A DNA stretch of 64,000 nucleotides from Ktedonospora formicarum (GCF_016587355.1 NZ_BNJF01000001.1:3315721-3379720), one strand, 5' to 3'. Numbered from the stretch's first letter, positions 9,421 to 19,277 are shown. Program-made: numbers and translations. Notes: generated by a model not told the origin, from the letters alone.

Positions 9421-9548
9421 GGGACCGAAACCCAACGGCTCTTGAACGTCGGCTAGCGTTGGTCTCCATATGGGGCGTAGCGCACTCAATGTTTCGGACC
9501 AGGCGTTCGCGCTAGCCATGACAGTAGCGTTGGGTTTCGCGTAAGAGG
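9421..9548. repeat. Dispersed inverted-repeat element, copy 1 (divergent)
   Basis: The outer arms CGAAACCCAACG (9426-9437) and CGTTGGGTTTCG (9528-9539) are perfect complements. Inside them, GGCTAGCG (9451-9458) pairs with CGCTAGCC (9510-9517), so the element could fold into a long stem. The right end, GCGTTGGGTTTCGCGTAAGAGG, resembles the right end of the other copies. It fills the gap between prmA and rsmE. Confidence 0.6.
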
Positions 9549-9549
9549 A

Positions 9550-10515
9550 TTATGGACGCTTACGATAGACGAGTGCTAGCCAGGGAGATGTAAGTGCTTC
9601 ATCTTTCGTTGCTAGGGATTCCTCATCCTGCAATGTAATAGATTCATCAACCAGCTCCAGACCTGCTGCTAGCAGAGGTCCTTCCGCGACAGGGCGGCGT
9701 GTCTTGATGATGCCACTGACGACAAGCAAGCCACCAGGCGCGACGGTTGTTGCCAGTTGGGGGGCGATAGAGCCAATGACTTCCGCAAAGATGTTTGCGA
9801 TGACCAGATCGTACTGGCCCTCTCGGCGTTTTGCCTCTTCCATGCTCAGTTCACCCAGTTCCACCTGTATGCGCTCCCCCAGATCGTTCATAGCGGCATT
9901 TTCGCGTGCGCTCTCCGTTGCCACGCTACTATTATCAATGGCATAGATCGACTCCGCGCCTAGCTTGCCTGCCGCTATTGCCAGGATTCCAGAGCCTGTC
10001 CCGACATCAAGAATTCGCATGCCTGGGCGAACACGTTTCTCAATCTGTTCCAGGCACATGCGCGTCGTAGGATGGAGACCTGTGCCGAAGGCCATTCCTG
10101 GATCGAGTGTTAGCACCACTTCATCATCTTTGGGAGTGTACTCACGCCACGATGGACGAATGACTAGACGCTCACCAATCAGAGTTACATGGTAGTACTC
10201 TTTCCAGGCATTGGCCCAGTCTTCCTCCGCGACCGCGCGTGTTTGTAAATCACTGACATAGTGCGCGCCGATGCTACGAAAGTGCCAGAGACCCTCACGT
10301 ACCCGCAGGCAAACCTCTTCTTCAGTGCCATCCATCGGTGTGTACGCGTGGATTAGCACTGGTTCACCTGGGCGAATTCTGTATGCTTGCCCCTCTTCGA
10401 CCAGTTCAATAGGATCCTCCATGACCACACCTTCAGTGGTGTATCGGCTCAAAAGCTCGCTTACCGACTCTACCGCGTCGGGATGAGACTTGACGGTTAA
10501 TTCTAACCAGCGCAT
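9550..10515 (-). CDS. prmA: Ribosomal protein L11 methyltransferase PrmA
   Basis: The 321-residue protein has the PrmA N-terminal substrate-recognition domain (MRWLELTVKSHPDAVESVSELL) and a Rossmann methyltransferase domain. The SAM-binding motif I is ILDVGTGSGILAIAAGKLGA (about residues 168-187), preceded by DPGMAFGTGLHPTTRMCL, which is diagnostic of PrmA. The catalytic-loop region is DLVIANIFAEVI. It trimethylates lysine and N-terminal amino groups of L11. It precedes rsmE on the same strand. The GNAT gene upstream ends 69 bases before it, so the three may be cotranscribed. Confidence 0.94.
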   Translation of the reverse strand: MRWLELTVKSHPDAVESVSELLSRYTTEGVVMEDPIELVEEGQAYRIRPGEPVLIHAYTPMDGTEEEVCLRVREGLWHFRSIGAHYVSDLQTRAVAEEDWANAWKEYYHVTLIGERLVIRPSWREYTPKDDEVVLTLDPGMAFGTGLHPTTRMCLEQIEKRVRPGMRILDVGTGSGILAIAAGKLGAESIYAIDNSSVATESARENAAMNDLGERIQVELGELSMEEAKRREGQYDLVIANIFAEVIGSIAPQLATTVAPGGLLVVSGIIKTRRPVAEGPLLAAGLELVDESITLQDEESLATKDEALTSPWLALVYRKRP

Positions 10516-10584
10516 AACTATAAATCCCTGCCTCGTAATTCATATTGTGTAGTGGTAGGCCCGCTCTCTACGGTAGTGCCGCGC

Positions 10585-11496
10585 TTATGGGCTAGCTGCT
10601 AGCGTTCCGTTTAGACGATAGTAAGCATATGTATGCTTGATTTGAAAGCCACAGGAGCTATAGAGACGGAAGGCGGGCTGATTGTCTGTCTCTACATCCA
10701 GGGTGATTGTCTTCTTGTCGCGCTCTGGAATGGAGCGTATTGCTTCCTCCAGCATTTGACGCCCATAGCCGCGCCCCTGGTAGGCTGGAACGATGCCGAC
10801 ACTATAGATGCCAACTCGCTGCAATGCCTCGTTGATCTCCATTCGCAGGCAACCTACAGGCTCTCGACAGCTAACCTCTCCTTCGCCGAGAGTTGCCAGG
10901 TAGAAGCGAAACTTCGGATTGTGCCAGAACAACGTCACCATTGGTCGCCTCGCCTCGATGGAAGTACCAAAACTTTCAGCGAGTACCTGGAGGTAGCGCT
11001 CGATATCTCCATCGCGGGCGGGCTCAACCAGCAGGCGCTCATCAAAGGCATTTCCAGTTTGCAGTTGGCGTAAGACCATTTCATGCTCGGCGAATTGGAA
11101 GGTGGCACCAGTTGAAGCCACGAAAGCTTTTCCACTTTTCGAGACCTCTTCGGTGATCAGAAGCACTTCTTCTATATGCTGGTTGTCACATTCGGCCTGG
11201 GCAACCTGACTGAGGTGACGGAAGATGCCGCGTCGGCGATAGTCTGGATGGACCATCCCAGTGATCTCGCGCTTTCCCAACCCCAACCCGAATAATGTCA
11301 GGCATCCAATCAGGACACCATCATCATAGTAGAGTAGGCATTGACAGACCAATCCACCATGTCGGCGCAATTCTTCAATGTCGATGCGTACCTGGGTGCT
11401 ATCGTGTCGCTGACAGAGCCGCGCTAATTGCGCGATATCTTCCAATTCTTCTTCAGTCAAGCCTTGCCTTTTGATGATCCCTTGCATTCTCTGCAT
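10585..11496 (-). CDS. Tandem-domain GNAT N-acetyltransferase
   Basis: The 303-residue protein has two GNAT folds. The first (about 40-150) has the acetyl-CoA motif A region EITGMVHPDYRRRGIFRHL. The second (about 160-295) has the canonical VGIVPAYQGRGYGRQMLEEAI, with the R/Q-x-x-G-x-G/A loop that binds the pyrophosphate of acetyl-CoA, and ends with the usual TLDVETDNQPAFRLYSSCGF. The first domain lacks a perfect loop and may be structural. The acyl acceptor cannot be predicted. It lies directly upstream of prmA and rsmE on the same strand; a role in modifying a translation component is possible but only contextual. Confidence 0.85.
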   Translation of the reverse strand: MQRMQGIIKRQGLTEEELEDIAQLARLCQRHDSTQVRIDIEELRRHGGLVCQCLLYYDDGVLIGCLTLFGLGLGKREITGMVHPDYRRRGIFRHLSQVAQAECDNQHIEEVLLITEEVSKSGKAFVASTGATFQFAEHEMVLRQLQTGNAFDERLLVEPARDGDIERYLQVLAESFGTSIEARRPMVTLFWHNPKFRFYLATLGEGEVSCREPVGCLRMEINEALQRVGIYSVGIVPAYQGRGYGRQMLEEAIRSIPERDKKTITLDVETDNQPAFRLYSSCGFQIKHTYAYYRLNGTLAASP

Positions 11497-11646
11497 GAAA
11501 ACAGCTTTCTATGTGTTGTCAAAAGCCTAGATATCAAAAGTTTAGTTGAGATATAACGCGAGAGCTCGACCGCCAGCACCGCTAGCTGCTCCCATGTACC
11601 CTCTTTCCGTTCTGGTGTACTCAGTTTCACTCGCGCGCATAGAAAG

Positions 11647-11697
11647 GGCGCAAGACATTGTACCACTCTGGGCCGATCAGGTACAAAGTCTTGCGCC
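11647..11697 (-). terminator. Long hairpin after the mutase gene
   Basis: Arms of 18 nt (11647-11664 and 11680-11697, GGCGCAAGAC... with one mismatch) enclose a 15-base loop, 47 bases beyond the stop codon of the minus-strand mutase gene. On the minus strand CCCTTTCT follows, so the U-tract is weak. Confidence 0.65.
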
Positions 11698-11743
11698 TCA
11701 GGCAATCTGCCTTATCTCGCTAGGATGCTCTCTATTAGAGAGG

Positions 11744-13474
11744 TTAGAAGACAGCAGGTTCCATATAGTCGCCAAAGACACTACGGAAAACGTCCATGAT
11801 CTCGCCCAGGGTTGCGTATGATTTTACGGCCTCCAGGATGGCAGGCATGGTATTTTCTGTTCCCTCCGCTACCCGCTTCAACTGCTCCAGTGCGCGGGTT
11901 GTTGCGGCGTTGTTGCGTTCACGGCGCACACGCTGAAGACGGGTCACATGAGCCTTCTCTCCCTCGTAGTCTACGTAGAGTGTTGGCACCTTGATATCTT
12001 CTTTGATGACATAATCGTTGACGCCAACTATCGTGCGCTTGTGCTGATCAATTTCTTGTTGATAGCGATAGGCGGACTCGGCAATCTCGCGCTGGAAGAA
12101 ACCATTCTGGATGCAGGGGAGCACACCACCTAGAGCATCTATCCGTTCGATGTATGCCAGCGCTTCGCGCTCGGTCCGATCCGTTAGCTCTTCGATGAAG
12201 TATGAGCCACCCAGAGGATCAACCGTATTGGTAACTCCGCTCTCAGAGGCAATAATCTGTTGAGTGCGTAGCGCGAGCAGGACCGCGTTCTCGGTTGGTA
12301 GGGCCAGCGCTTCATCCAGTGAATTTGTATGCAGTGAGTTTGTGCCACCCAGCACAGCAGCCAGGGCCTGGATGGTGGTGCGCATGATGTTATTCTCGGG
12401 TTGCTGGGCTGTTAATGAGACGCCTGCCGTCTGGGCATGGCAGCGTAGCATCATCGAACGCGGGTCCTTCGCTCCGTAGCGCTCCTTCATCAGGCGGGCC
12501 CACAGGCGGCGACCAGCGCGGAATTTGGCAATCTCCTCAAAGAAATCGTTATGCACATCGAAGAAGAAGGAGAGCCGGGGTGCGAAATCGTCAATGTTCA
12601 AGCCGCGTTGCAGAGCAGCATCAACGTATGCCAGCCCATCGGCGAGCGTAAAGGCAAGCTCCTGTATCGCTGTAGCGCCCGCCTCGCGGATATGATAGCC
12701 ACTGATACTGATAGTATTCCAGCGTGGCATGTAGCGTGTGCCGAATTCAATGGTATCTACGACTAGGCGTAACGATGGTTCAGGTGGGAAGAGAAATTCC
12801 TTTTGAGCGCTATATTCTTTGAGTATATCGTTCTGAAGCGTTCCACCTAGTTTTGCCATTGGGAAGCCTCGCTTCTCCGCGTTGGCAATATACATGGCCC
12901 AGATTGCGGAGGCAGGGCTATTAATAGTCATAGAAGTGGTAATCTGGTCTAGTGGCAGGCCATCAAAGAGAATCTCCATATCCGCCAGCGAGGAGACCGC
13001 GACGCCGCACTTGCCAAACTCACCTGCCGCTGATGGATGGTCAGTGTCATAGCCATACAGCGTTGCCATGTCGAAGGCAACAGAGAGGCCAGTTTGCCCT
13101 TGTTGCAAAAGATACTTGAAGCGCTTATTGGTGTCCTCGGCGGTACCGAAGCCCGCGAACATGCGCATTGTCCACGGCTTGGCGCGGTACATAGTTGGCT
13201 GTACGCCGCGTGTGTAGGGGTAGACTCCGGGGTAACTGATGTCGCGTTGATAATCGGTTCCCTGTACGTCGGAGGGCATATACAAGCGTTGAATGGGCAC
13301 ACCCGACGTCGTGATCAAGTTCTCGCGTTCAGGAATGCGCTCCAGCGACTTCTTGACCATCGTCTCCTCCCAGACTGTCCGCTGAGTCTGGAGGCGTTCT
13401 AGCTCTTCTTTATCAAAAAGCGTTCCCTGCTGTATTACTGGCGATTCCAACTCGTTTGATTTCTGCTCAAGCAT
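11744..13474 (-). CDS. icmA: Acyl-CoA mutase large subunit, isobutyryl-CoA mutase signature
   Basis: The 576-residue protein is the catalytic TIM-barrel subunit of a B12-dependent acyl-CoA mutase, with [20 protein letters not shown] and [17 protein letters not shown]. There is no C-terminal B12-binding DxHxxG domain, so it must pair with a separate small subunit, which is not in this window. At the two substrate-selecting positions it has Phe (RMFAGFG) and Gln (YSAQKEF), where methylmalonyl-CoA mutase has Tyr and Arg. Phe/Gln is the known signature of isobutyryl-CoA mutase, which interconverts isobutyryl- and n-butyryl-CoA. GGAGAG precedes the ATG. A second mutase at 19316-20982 carries Tyr/Arg. 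Substrate assignment rests on these residues only. Confidence 0.8.
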   Translation of the reverse strand: MLEQKSNELESPVIQQGTLFDKEELERLQTQRTVWEETMVKKSLERIPERENLITTSGVPIQRLYMPSDVQGTDYQRDISYPGVYPYTRGVQPTMYRAKPWTMRMFAGFGTAEDTNKRFKYLLQQGQTGLSVAFDMATLYGYDTDHPSAAGEFGKCGVAVSSLADMEILFDGLPLDQITTSMTINSPASAIWAMYIANAEKRGFPMAKLGGTLQNDILKEYSAQKEFLFPPEPSLRLVVDTIEFGTRYMPRWNTISISGYHIREAGATAIQELAFTLADGLAYVDAALQRGLNIDDFAPRLSFFFDVHNDFFEEIAKFRAGRRLWARLMKERYGAKDPRSMMLRCHAQTAGVSLTAQQPENNIMRTTIQALAAVLGGTNSLHTNSLDEALALPTENAVLLALRTQQIIASESGVTNTVDPLGGSYFIEELTDRTEREALAYIERIDALGGVLPCIQNGFFQREIAESAYRYQQEIDQHKRTIVGVNDYVIKEDIKVPTLYVDYEGEKAHVTRLQRVRRERNNAATTRALEQLKRVAEGTENTMPAILEAVKSYATLGEIMDVFRSVFGDYMEPAVF

Positions 13475-14157
13475 CTTTGCAAGCTCTCCTCTATGAGTAC
13501 AGGCACGAAAAAGGCGGATGTGCGCGTAAATGATCTACGCTCTTCTGTCCACATCTCCTTTATTGTACCATACCAGCATGTTGCCAGGATTTCTACTTTC
13601 CTGTAGGGACTGTCTCTATATGTGCTGGGAGGCCTGGCTACAGAGCATCTTGTCTAGCGCCTAAAAGGCTTTGAGCGTTTCTGTGAAGAAAGGCTTGACC
13701 TGACTCCTTTTTGCATGGTATTCTCAACAGTATGAATACTATACAGATACGCCACTTCGTGACGCGCGCCAGCGCCGAAAGAATGGCACATCATTACCTC
13801 AATCCACCCCGTCTCGGCCATGTGGTGGCCGCATAAGCCTGGCGCAGCGCTTATGCGGCGAGAAGTAGGCATCTCAAAAACTTGTGCTTGCTAGCTATGT
13901 AAGTGGTCTGGTTTTTGTAGAAAGCTTTAGTGCCGAGCTACTAACTCCGTAGGATAGCTCTATCCTGTGAGGCGTTATATTGCTCCCTTGCCTTGCTCCT
14001 TGCTATGTTTCTTTCCCTTGTTCCATCGCTCATTGCGTGTGCGTTCCGCAAGTGATTCGGCCATCTTTTCCTCGCATGGCCTGTCCGCCAGGTTCTCTCT
14101 CAAACCTTACTCTTCTGTTTAGTTTGCCTATTCAATTCGAGGGAGTACCCGACGACT
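13475..14157. other. Intergenic region between divergent genes
   Basis: This 683-base stretch holds the upstream regions of the mutase (minus) and an MFS gene (plus). The only clear structure is an 11-bp perfect inverted repeat, GCCGCATAAGC at 13828-13838 with its complement at 13849-13859 and a 10-base loop. No convincing coding frame, RNA gene or consensus promoter was found. Confidence 0.5.
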
Positions 14158-15405
14158 ATGAACGACTCATTACTTGAACCATCTATGACTAATCAGCCCG
14201 CCTCAGGAGACATCGCCCGCCCCTGGAAACGCTGGCTTGCGGCCTACTTTGGTTATACTGCTACCTCCCGCGTGCTCCTGACAAGTGCCATCTGGATGAT
14301 CTATCTGGCCTCGCGTGGATACAGCCCCTTTGTGCTCGGTCTCTTTGAGATGACATTCCATATTGCAAAGTTTGTAGCTGAGGTACCAACTGGCATCTTT
14401 GCTGATATGCTTGGACGACGCAAAAGCCTGATCTTGTATTGTCTGCTGGGGGCGGTTGATAGTCTGCTCTTTCTGACCCCTTCGGTGCCCATGATGCTCT
14501 TGAGTTTTACTCTCTCTGGCATCGCTTATGCGTTCCTTGGTGGTGCAAATGATGCTCTGCTCTGGACTATCACTGGCTATGCCAATTCGGATAATCATGC
14601 TCGCCTATATAGCAAGTTCATGAGCTGGACACTGATGATAAGCCTGGTGAGTGAGATGCTTGGCTCAACGCTTGGCGGCTACCTGGGTGATATTATGCAG
14701 ACTCTTCCCTTTATTGGTAGTGCGCTCATCTCGCTGCTCTCTATCATCCCGCTCTGTCTACTGCCCGAAGGGATAGAAGCCCAGAAATCCGAAAAGCGTG
14801 TCAATGCCCTGGCGCATGTGGGAGAAGGTTGGCGGGCAGTCTGGCGCTCGCCAGCGCTATTGGGTTTAATCCTGATCTCCGGTCTGACGGAGAGTTGTGG
14901 TACCACGATCTACTTCTTTGTGCAATTGCAGCTTCATGATCAGGGGTTCACGCTCAGCGCCATTGGCCTGATTTTAGCTCTAGGTGGCCTGACGCAGTTC
15001 CTTTACACGGCTCTGTCCCCAATTCTTATCCGTCGTGTACCGGAGCGCTGGCTTATCGCATTAGGGGTGCTTGCTCAGGTTGTTGGTCTGCTTTTAATGA
15101 TGCTGCCTCAGATATACCTGAGCCTGTTTGGCTATCTTGTGCTTTTTCAGGCCGCAATAGCTGTTCTCTATCCAGCTATTAGCACCTATGTCAATCAGCG
15201 TAGTCCTGAGGTTCAGCGCGCTACTGTGCTCTCATTTCAGACGGGGCTTTTCAGTCTGGCGATGATTGTGCTCTTTCCGCTCTTTGGGCTGGGAATTACG
15301 CACTCATCTTATAGCACTGTCTATGGTTGGACTGTTTTCGCGCTTGTGCTTGGAAGCCTGACAGCTGTGTTACTGGTTGTCATTCGCCAGCGCCGCGCGT
15401 CATAA
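14158..15405 (+). CDS. MFS transporter
   Basis: The 415-residue protein has about twelve hydrophobic helices, with the MFS loop 2-3 motif GIFADMLGRRKSL near residues 80-92 and a second-half equivalent less conserved. The N-terminal region resembles drug/multidrug-type efflux members with VLGLFEMTFHIAKFVAEVPTG. Substrate is unknown. The start used has GGGAG about 13 bases upstream, a long spacing; an in-frame ATG nine codons later has none, so the first is kept. It converges with the membrane-protein gene at 15461-16146, with a shared hairpin between them. Confidence 0.82.
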   Translation: MNDSLLEPSMTNQPASGDIARPWKRWLAAYFGYTATSRVLLTSAIWMIYLASRGYSPFVLGLFEMTFHIAKFVAEVPTGIFADMLGRRKSLILYCLLGAVDSLLFLTPSVPMMLLSFTLSGIAYAFLGGANDALLWTITGYANSDNHARLYSKFMSWTLMISLVSEMLGSTLGGYLGDIMQTLPFIGSALISLLSIIPLCLLPEGIEAQKSEKRVNALAHVGEGWRAVWRSPALLGLILISGLTESCGTTIYFFVQLQLHDQGFTLSAIGLILALGGLTQFLYTALSPILIRRVPERWLIALGVLAQVVGLLLMMLPQIYLSLFGYLVLFQAAIAVLYPAISTYVNQRSPEVQRATVLSFQTGLFSLAMIVLFPLFGLGITHSSYSTVYGWTVFALVLGSLTAVLLVVIRQRRAS

Positions 15406-15414
15406 AAAGGGAGA

Positions 15415-15443
15415 AGGGTACACGGCAACACACTGTGTACCCT
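15415..15443. terminator. Hairpin between convergent genes
   Basis: AGGGTACAC (15415-15423) pairs with GTGTACCCT (15435-15443). It lies between the 3' ends of the plus-strand MFS gene and the minus-strand membrane gene and could serve both. Confidence 0.6.
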
Positions 15444-15460
15444 CCATCTTATCGGTTTGC

Positions 15461-16146
15461 CTACACTTGAGGCTCGTTCTTTGGTGGCTCGTTAACCGGG
15501 CGTACTTCCGGCTCAGTTGGGCGAGCCTCAGGAGGCGTTGATGCCTCCCCGGCGGGGCGAACGCTCTCGGTGTGGCTTGTTTCTTCAATGGGTGGGCTTG
15601 TGGTCTCGACAGGGGGCGTACTTCCGTAGGTTGGCGTCTCGTTAACAGGGTGAACTTTGCCTCGACCAGATACGCCGCCAAGGGCTCCCGAGGCGCTGCC
15701 CAGGCCAATCGCGAAGGCCCAGCCCAGAACCATCAAGAATACCATGGTCCAGAAGACAATAGCCTGAGCGGTTCCCTGACTGAGGTTCTGTGTTGTGCTA
15801 TTCTGTTGCATCATTATCTGCGTGGCCTGACGCACCACATTAGGCGAGAGGATGATCTGGATCAGCGAGGCAACAAAGCCTATCAGGCCACCGAAGAGGC
15901 CAGTCCAGAAGCCAACCATCGTTCCGGTCGCGGCCTTACCAGTCACGCGGGCTACTTGATAGCCTGCGTAAGCGAAGAGTGCGATTGACAAAACGAGGTT
16001 GAGGATACCCCACAGCAGGGGGGACCCGGAACGAACGCGCTAACAACGACAAACAAGATCTGTAGCACGCCAAATGCCAGAATATAGGGTCCCGCCATCT
16101 TGAGCGTGGAACTCCTTCCTGGCTGCGTGGTAAATGTTTGCTGCAT
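15461..16146 (-). pseudogene. Membrane protein of unknown function, interrupted by an apparent one-base frameshift
   Basis: Two overlapping minus-strand frames form one protein. The first starts at ATG 16144-16146 (MQQTFTTQPGRSSTLKMAGP) with a helix ILAFGVLQILFVVVSAF. The second carries WGILNLVLSIALFAYAGYQ and two more membrane helices, then a proline- and glutamate-rich tail of about 65 residues. The frames join if the G6 tract at 16018-16023 had seven bases, giving about 229 residues with continuous helices. The second frame alone has no ATG start (only TTG). I do not recognise the family; the layout is a four-helix membrane protein with a disordered C-terminal tail. The break is probably a sequencing error, since three other genes in the window break the same way. 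Confidence 0.65.
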
Positions 16147-16260
16147 TAGAATAATAATCCCTTCCGTAAGCTACTTATCTGCGCTTCACAAGACTAATGG
16201 CTCTAACACGCAAATCAGAGGTGGAAGGATACAAATTCACTGATGCGGCACTGTTGCTAA

Positions 16261-16296
16261 CAGACAAAAAGCCTCGGCATGAAGGCTTTTTGTCTG
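16261..16296 (-). terminator. Terminator of the thiolase gene
   Basis: CAGACAAAAAGCCT and AGGCTTTTTGTCTG form a perfect 14-bp stem with an 8-base loop, just beyond the stop codon of the minus-strand thiolase. The stem itself contains T5 runs. Confidence 0.8.
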
Positions 16297-16302
16297 AATC
16301 TC

Positions 16303-17487
16303 TTATACCTCAACTGAGAGCGCGACTGCGCCGCCACCGCCCAGGCAAAGTGTTGCCAGCCCTCGCCCACCGCCGCGTCGGCGTAACTCATGGATTAAAG
16401 TGATGAGGACGCGTGAGCCACTAGAGCCGATGGGATGTCCAAGGGCGATGGCCCCGCCATTGACATTCACTTTCTCCCAATCCCAATCTAGTTCTTTTCC
16501 ATTGGCGAGCGCCTGCGCGGCGAAAGCTTCATTGACCTCAATAAGGTCAAAATCGCTCAATTGCATGCCGGTACGCTCCAATAGACGCCGGACCGCTCGT
16601 GTGGGGGCGGCGAAGATATAGCGTGGTGTGATCGCTGCCGAGGCATAACCTGTGATGCGAGCCAGGATAGGAAGACCCTGCGCCTGCGCGAAGCTCTGAT
16701 CCACAACTACTGTCGCCGAAGCACCATCACTCAGCCCAGGTGCGTTTCCCGCAGTTACCGTGCCGTTTTCGGGCTGGAAAACTGTTGCCAGGCGTCCTAA
16801 TGCTTCTAGGGATGTATCGCTGCGAATGGGTTCGTCGGTATCAATAAGGATCGTTTCTTTCTTCTGTTGTACCTCAACAGGAACGATCTCATCTTTAAAA
16901 CGTCCTTCTGCTGTGGCTGCTGCTGCTCGCTGGTGGCTACGTAGCGCCAGCGCATCTTGCTCATCGCGTGTGACGTTGAATTTTTCGGCGATGATTTCGG
17001 CCTCATTCCCCATGTGGATATTCTCGAAGGCGCACCAGAGGCCATCATGTACAACCGCGTCGAGTAGCCTGCCATCTCCCATGCGGTAGCCAGTACGTGC
17101 CTTTGGGAGTAGATATGGGGCGTTGCTCATACTCTCCATACCGCCAGCTACAAAGGCCGTTTCATCTCCAGCTCGTATGGCCTGCGCTGCCAGCATTACT
17201 GCTTTGAGTCCAGAGCCGCACACCTTATTAACAGTAAAGGCAGGCAGATCATCTGGGAGCCCGGCTTTTAACATGGCTTGCCGAGCTGGCGCTTGCCCTT
17301 CGCCTGCACTCACAACATTGCCCATAATAACTTCGTCGAGGCTGTGTGGATCGATGCCCGCTCTTTTGACGGCCTCTTTTATCGCGATTGCTCCCAGGTG
17401 GGGAGCGCTGAAGCCTGAAAGGTGACCAAGAAACTTACCAGTTGGCGTCCTTGCCGCGCCCACAATAACCGGAATCTTTTCACTCAT
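16303..17487 (-). CDS. atoB: Acetyl-CoA acetyltransferase (thiolase)
   Basis: The 394-residue protein is a type II thiolase. The acyl-accepting cysteine is C90 in NKVCGSGLKAV. The GHP histidine is H351 in ALGHPIGSSG, and the second catalytic cysteine is C381 in CLGGGGAVAL. It condenses two acetyl-CoA to acetoacetyl-CoA or runs the reverse reaction in degradation. A Shine-Dalgarno AGGAGA lies seven bases before the ATG. A copy of the dispersed repeat sits in the 5' leader at 17535-17580. Two mutases, a biotin carrier and the glyoxylate-shunt genes elsewhere in the window fit short-chain acyl-CoA or polyhydroxybutyrate metabolism. The gene symbol is by family; phaA would be equally acceptable. 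Confidence 0.92.
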   Translation of the reverse strand: MSEKIPVIVGAARTPTGKFLGHLSGFSAPHLGAIAIKEAVKRAGIDPHSLDEVIMGNVVSAGEGQAPARQAMLKAGLPDDLPAFTVNKVCGSGLKAVMLAAQAIRAGDETAFVAGGMESMSNAPYLLPKARTGYRMGDGRLLDAVVHDGLWCAFENIHMGNEAEIIAEKFNVTRDEQDALALRSHQRAAAATAEGRFKDEIVPVEVQQKKETILIDTDEPIRSDTSLEALGRLATVFQPENGTVTAGNAPGLSDGASATVVVDQSFAQAQGLPILARITGYASAAITPRYIFAAPTRAVRRLLERTGMQLSDFDLIEVNEAFAAQALANGKELDWDWEKVNVNGGAIALGHPIGSSGSRVLITLIHELRRRGGGRGLATLCLGGGGAVALSVEV

Positions 17488-17534
17488 GCAACTTCTCCTC
17501 TGCGTGGGGTCACATCATTGTGGCCCTGTAGCCT

Positions 17535-17580
17535 AAGGTCTGACGAAAACCAGCGCCACTCATGCTCAGGTTTTCGAGAG
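17535..17580. repeat. Dispersed inverted-repeat element, copy 2
   Basis: AAGGTCTGACGAAAACC at the left and GCTCAGGTTTTCG at the right pair through CGAAAACC (17544-17551) and GGTTTTCG (17569-17576). It lies about 50 bases upstream of the thiolase start, within its leader. Read with the gene it runs CGAAAACCTGAG ... GGTTTTCG ... AGACC, the family orientation. Confidence 0.75.
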
Positions 17581-17688
17581 GCTATGATCAATAGTGGTAA
17601 CCTTCTCTATTCTACCTTTTCCGTATATGGTGACGCAAATATGCCTGTTTTATTGGTTTTTCAAGCTTGTCCTCGCTAGATATTGGCC

Positions 17689-18330
17689 TTAAATACCGTA
17701 TAGGGCCAGGGTTAGTGCGGAGAGCAGGATTGTGACAAGTGAGCCAGCAATGACCTGCCCCAGGGTATGACGACGCAACACTACGCGCGACCAGCAAACT
17801 AGCACAACCAACGTATAAGCCGGCAGTACGATCTGCCCATAGAGTGCGGTCAGTAGCGTGACGGCTCCTGCCAGTGATGAGGCGTGTATGCTGATTTTCC
17901 AGTGTCCCCAGAGTGTGACCAGCATCATCAGTAGACCAAGGAAGAATGTCAGTAAGAGTGCGGCTCGAAGTGTATGTGGACCCTGAAGAAATGCGAGCAG
18001 AACAAAGACCGCTAGAATAGAGAGGAGACTGACGATAAAGGGGCCGAACCGCTGCGAGCGCTGGCTAACATCCATATCGGTAAATTTACCAAGCTTGACA
18101 CCGATCAGGATGTATAGCATAGGACCAACGGTCACAAAAAGCAGCGTAAGCAGTGTATAGCCAATGGCCTGGAGCTGGTTTTGCGCGCGATAGAGAGCGA
18201 CCAGCAGTGCTGTTGGGATAGAGACCGTGATGGGCGAGAGAATAGTTGATATATAGCGTGCTATGCGAATGCGTAGCGTCTTTGGTGGTAACGATGTAGG
18301 GTTAATGCCAGGGGTAAGAGTATTAGACAT
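17689..18330 (-). CDS. PAP2-like membrane protein
   Basis: From the ATG at 18328-18330 the protein is 213 residues; an upstream TTG at 18345 is in frame but less likely, since AGGAG directly precedes the ATG. It has about six membrane helices. The segment SRVVLRRHTLGQ near the C terminus matches the third phosphatase motif of the PAP2 family (SR-x5-H-x3-D) but has Gln in place of Asp. The second motif is reduced to ISIHASSLAG. PAP2 proteins dephosphorylate lipid phosphates such as undecaprenyl diphosphate or phosphatidate at the membrane. With these changes catalysis is uncertain. It begins 17 bases after murI ends, so the two are probably cotranscribed, which suggests an envelope role. Confidence 0.68.
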   Translation of the reverse strand: MSNTLTPGINPTSLPPKTLRIRIARYISTILSPITVSIPTALLVALYRAQNQLQAIGYTLLTLLFVTVGPMLYILIGVKLGKFTDMDVSQRSQRFGPFIVSLLSILAVFVLLAFLQGPHTLRAALLLTFFLGLLMMLVTLWGHWKISIHASSLAGAVTLLTALYGQIVLPAYTLVVLVCWSRVVLRRHTLGQVIAGSLVTILLSALTLALYGI

Positions 18331-18347
18331 GCTCCTGCCTTTCAAAA

Positions 18348-19277
18348 TCAGGTTGCTGGATAGGCGGTGACGGGATAACCGAGCACCTGGTTGGCTGTAG
18401 TCGAGAATATCGCTGCATCTCCACTACACCATACTTGTAGAGTTCCCTGCTCGGCCCATTCTTGATTAGTGGGATGGAGGATTCCATCTCGTTCGAGAAT
18501 GGTGCGAGTACGACGGGCAATAGCAGCACCGCTATCGATGATTTGCACATCGGGACCAGTTACGTGTTGAATCGCGGATTTCAAGGCTGGGAAGTGGGTA
18601 CAGCCAAGGACAAGTACATCAATATCGTGCTGGAGGAGTGGAGCAAGCGAGCTGCGCAGGACCTCCTCAACCTCCGGTCCTGTAAGTTCTCCCCTCTCAA
18701 CAAGTGTGACCAACTCTGGACACCCCTGGGCATATACTTCGACTCCCTCGGCGAAGTCTGTGATGAGTTGTTGTAAATACTCAGCCTGAGCCGAGCTATT
18801 CGTCGCGGCGACTCCGATGCGCCTCTTGCGTGTCAGGCGAGCCGCAGGCTTGACCGCTGGCACCACGCCTACAAAGGGTACCTCTGGGAAGGTAGCACGC
18901 AATGCGTCGAGTGCAGCCTGAGAAGCGGTGTTACAGGCTACAACGATCAACTTGACTCCGCATTCCAGTAGGAAGCGGCTGGCTTGTATCGCTAGCTCTG
19001 TAAGATCCTGCTTACTGCGCATGCCATAGGGGCAGTGACGGGTATCGGCAAAGTACACAAAGTCTTCGTGTGGTAACAGCTCTCGCAAGTCCGAGAGAAT
19101 CGTTAGCCCACCAGCTCCCGAGTCATATACCCCGATGGGGGCATAGGCGTGTTCTCGTTGCGTATCTTCAACGAGCTGGGTATGGGAAGCGGAAGAGACC
19201 GCATCAATCCCGTCGAGAACCTCCGGGTGCTGCTCTTCCGCATGATTGATATTTTGAATTGTGTTATGGATGTTCAT
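18348..19277 (-). CDS. murI: Glutamate racemase
   Basis: The 309-residue protein has the racemase core from about residue 47 (IGVYDSGAGGLTIL). The two catalytic cysteines are in VVACNTASQAA and LGCTHFPALK. It interconverts L- and D-glutamate to supply D-Glu for peptidoglycan. An extra N-terminal segment of about 45 polar residues precedes the core; the usual length is about 265. There is no later ATG before the core, so the extension is either real or the start is non-canonical. The downstream PAP2-like gene follows after 17 bases. Confidence 0.92.
   Translation of the reverse strand: MNIHNTIQNINHAEEQHPEVLDGIDAVSSASHTQLVEDTQREHAYAPIGVYDSGAGGLTILSDLRELLPHEDFVYFADTRHCPYGMRSKQDLTELAIQASRFLLECGVKLIVVACNTASQAALDALRATFPEVPFVGVVPAVKPAARLTRKRRIGVAATNSSAQAEYLQQLITDFAEGVEVYAQGCPELVTLVERGELTGPEVEEVLRSSLAPLLQHDIDVLVLGCTHFPALKSAIQHVTGPDVQIIDSGAAIARRTRTILERDGILHPTNQEWAEQGTLQVWCSGDAAIFSTTANQVLGYPVTAYPAT

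Noticed and set aside
13654..13872. Minus-strand frame of 72 codons in the 13.5-14.2 kb gap
   Set aside because: Short, no Shine-Dalgarno, and crosses the inverted repeat at 13828-13859.
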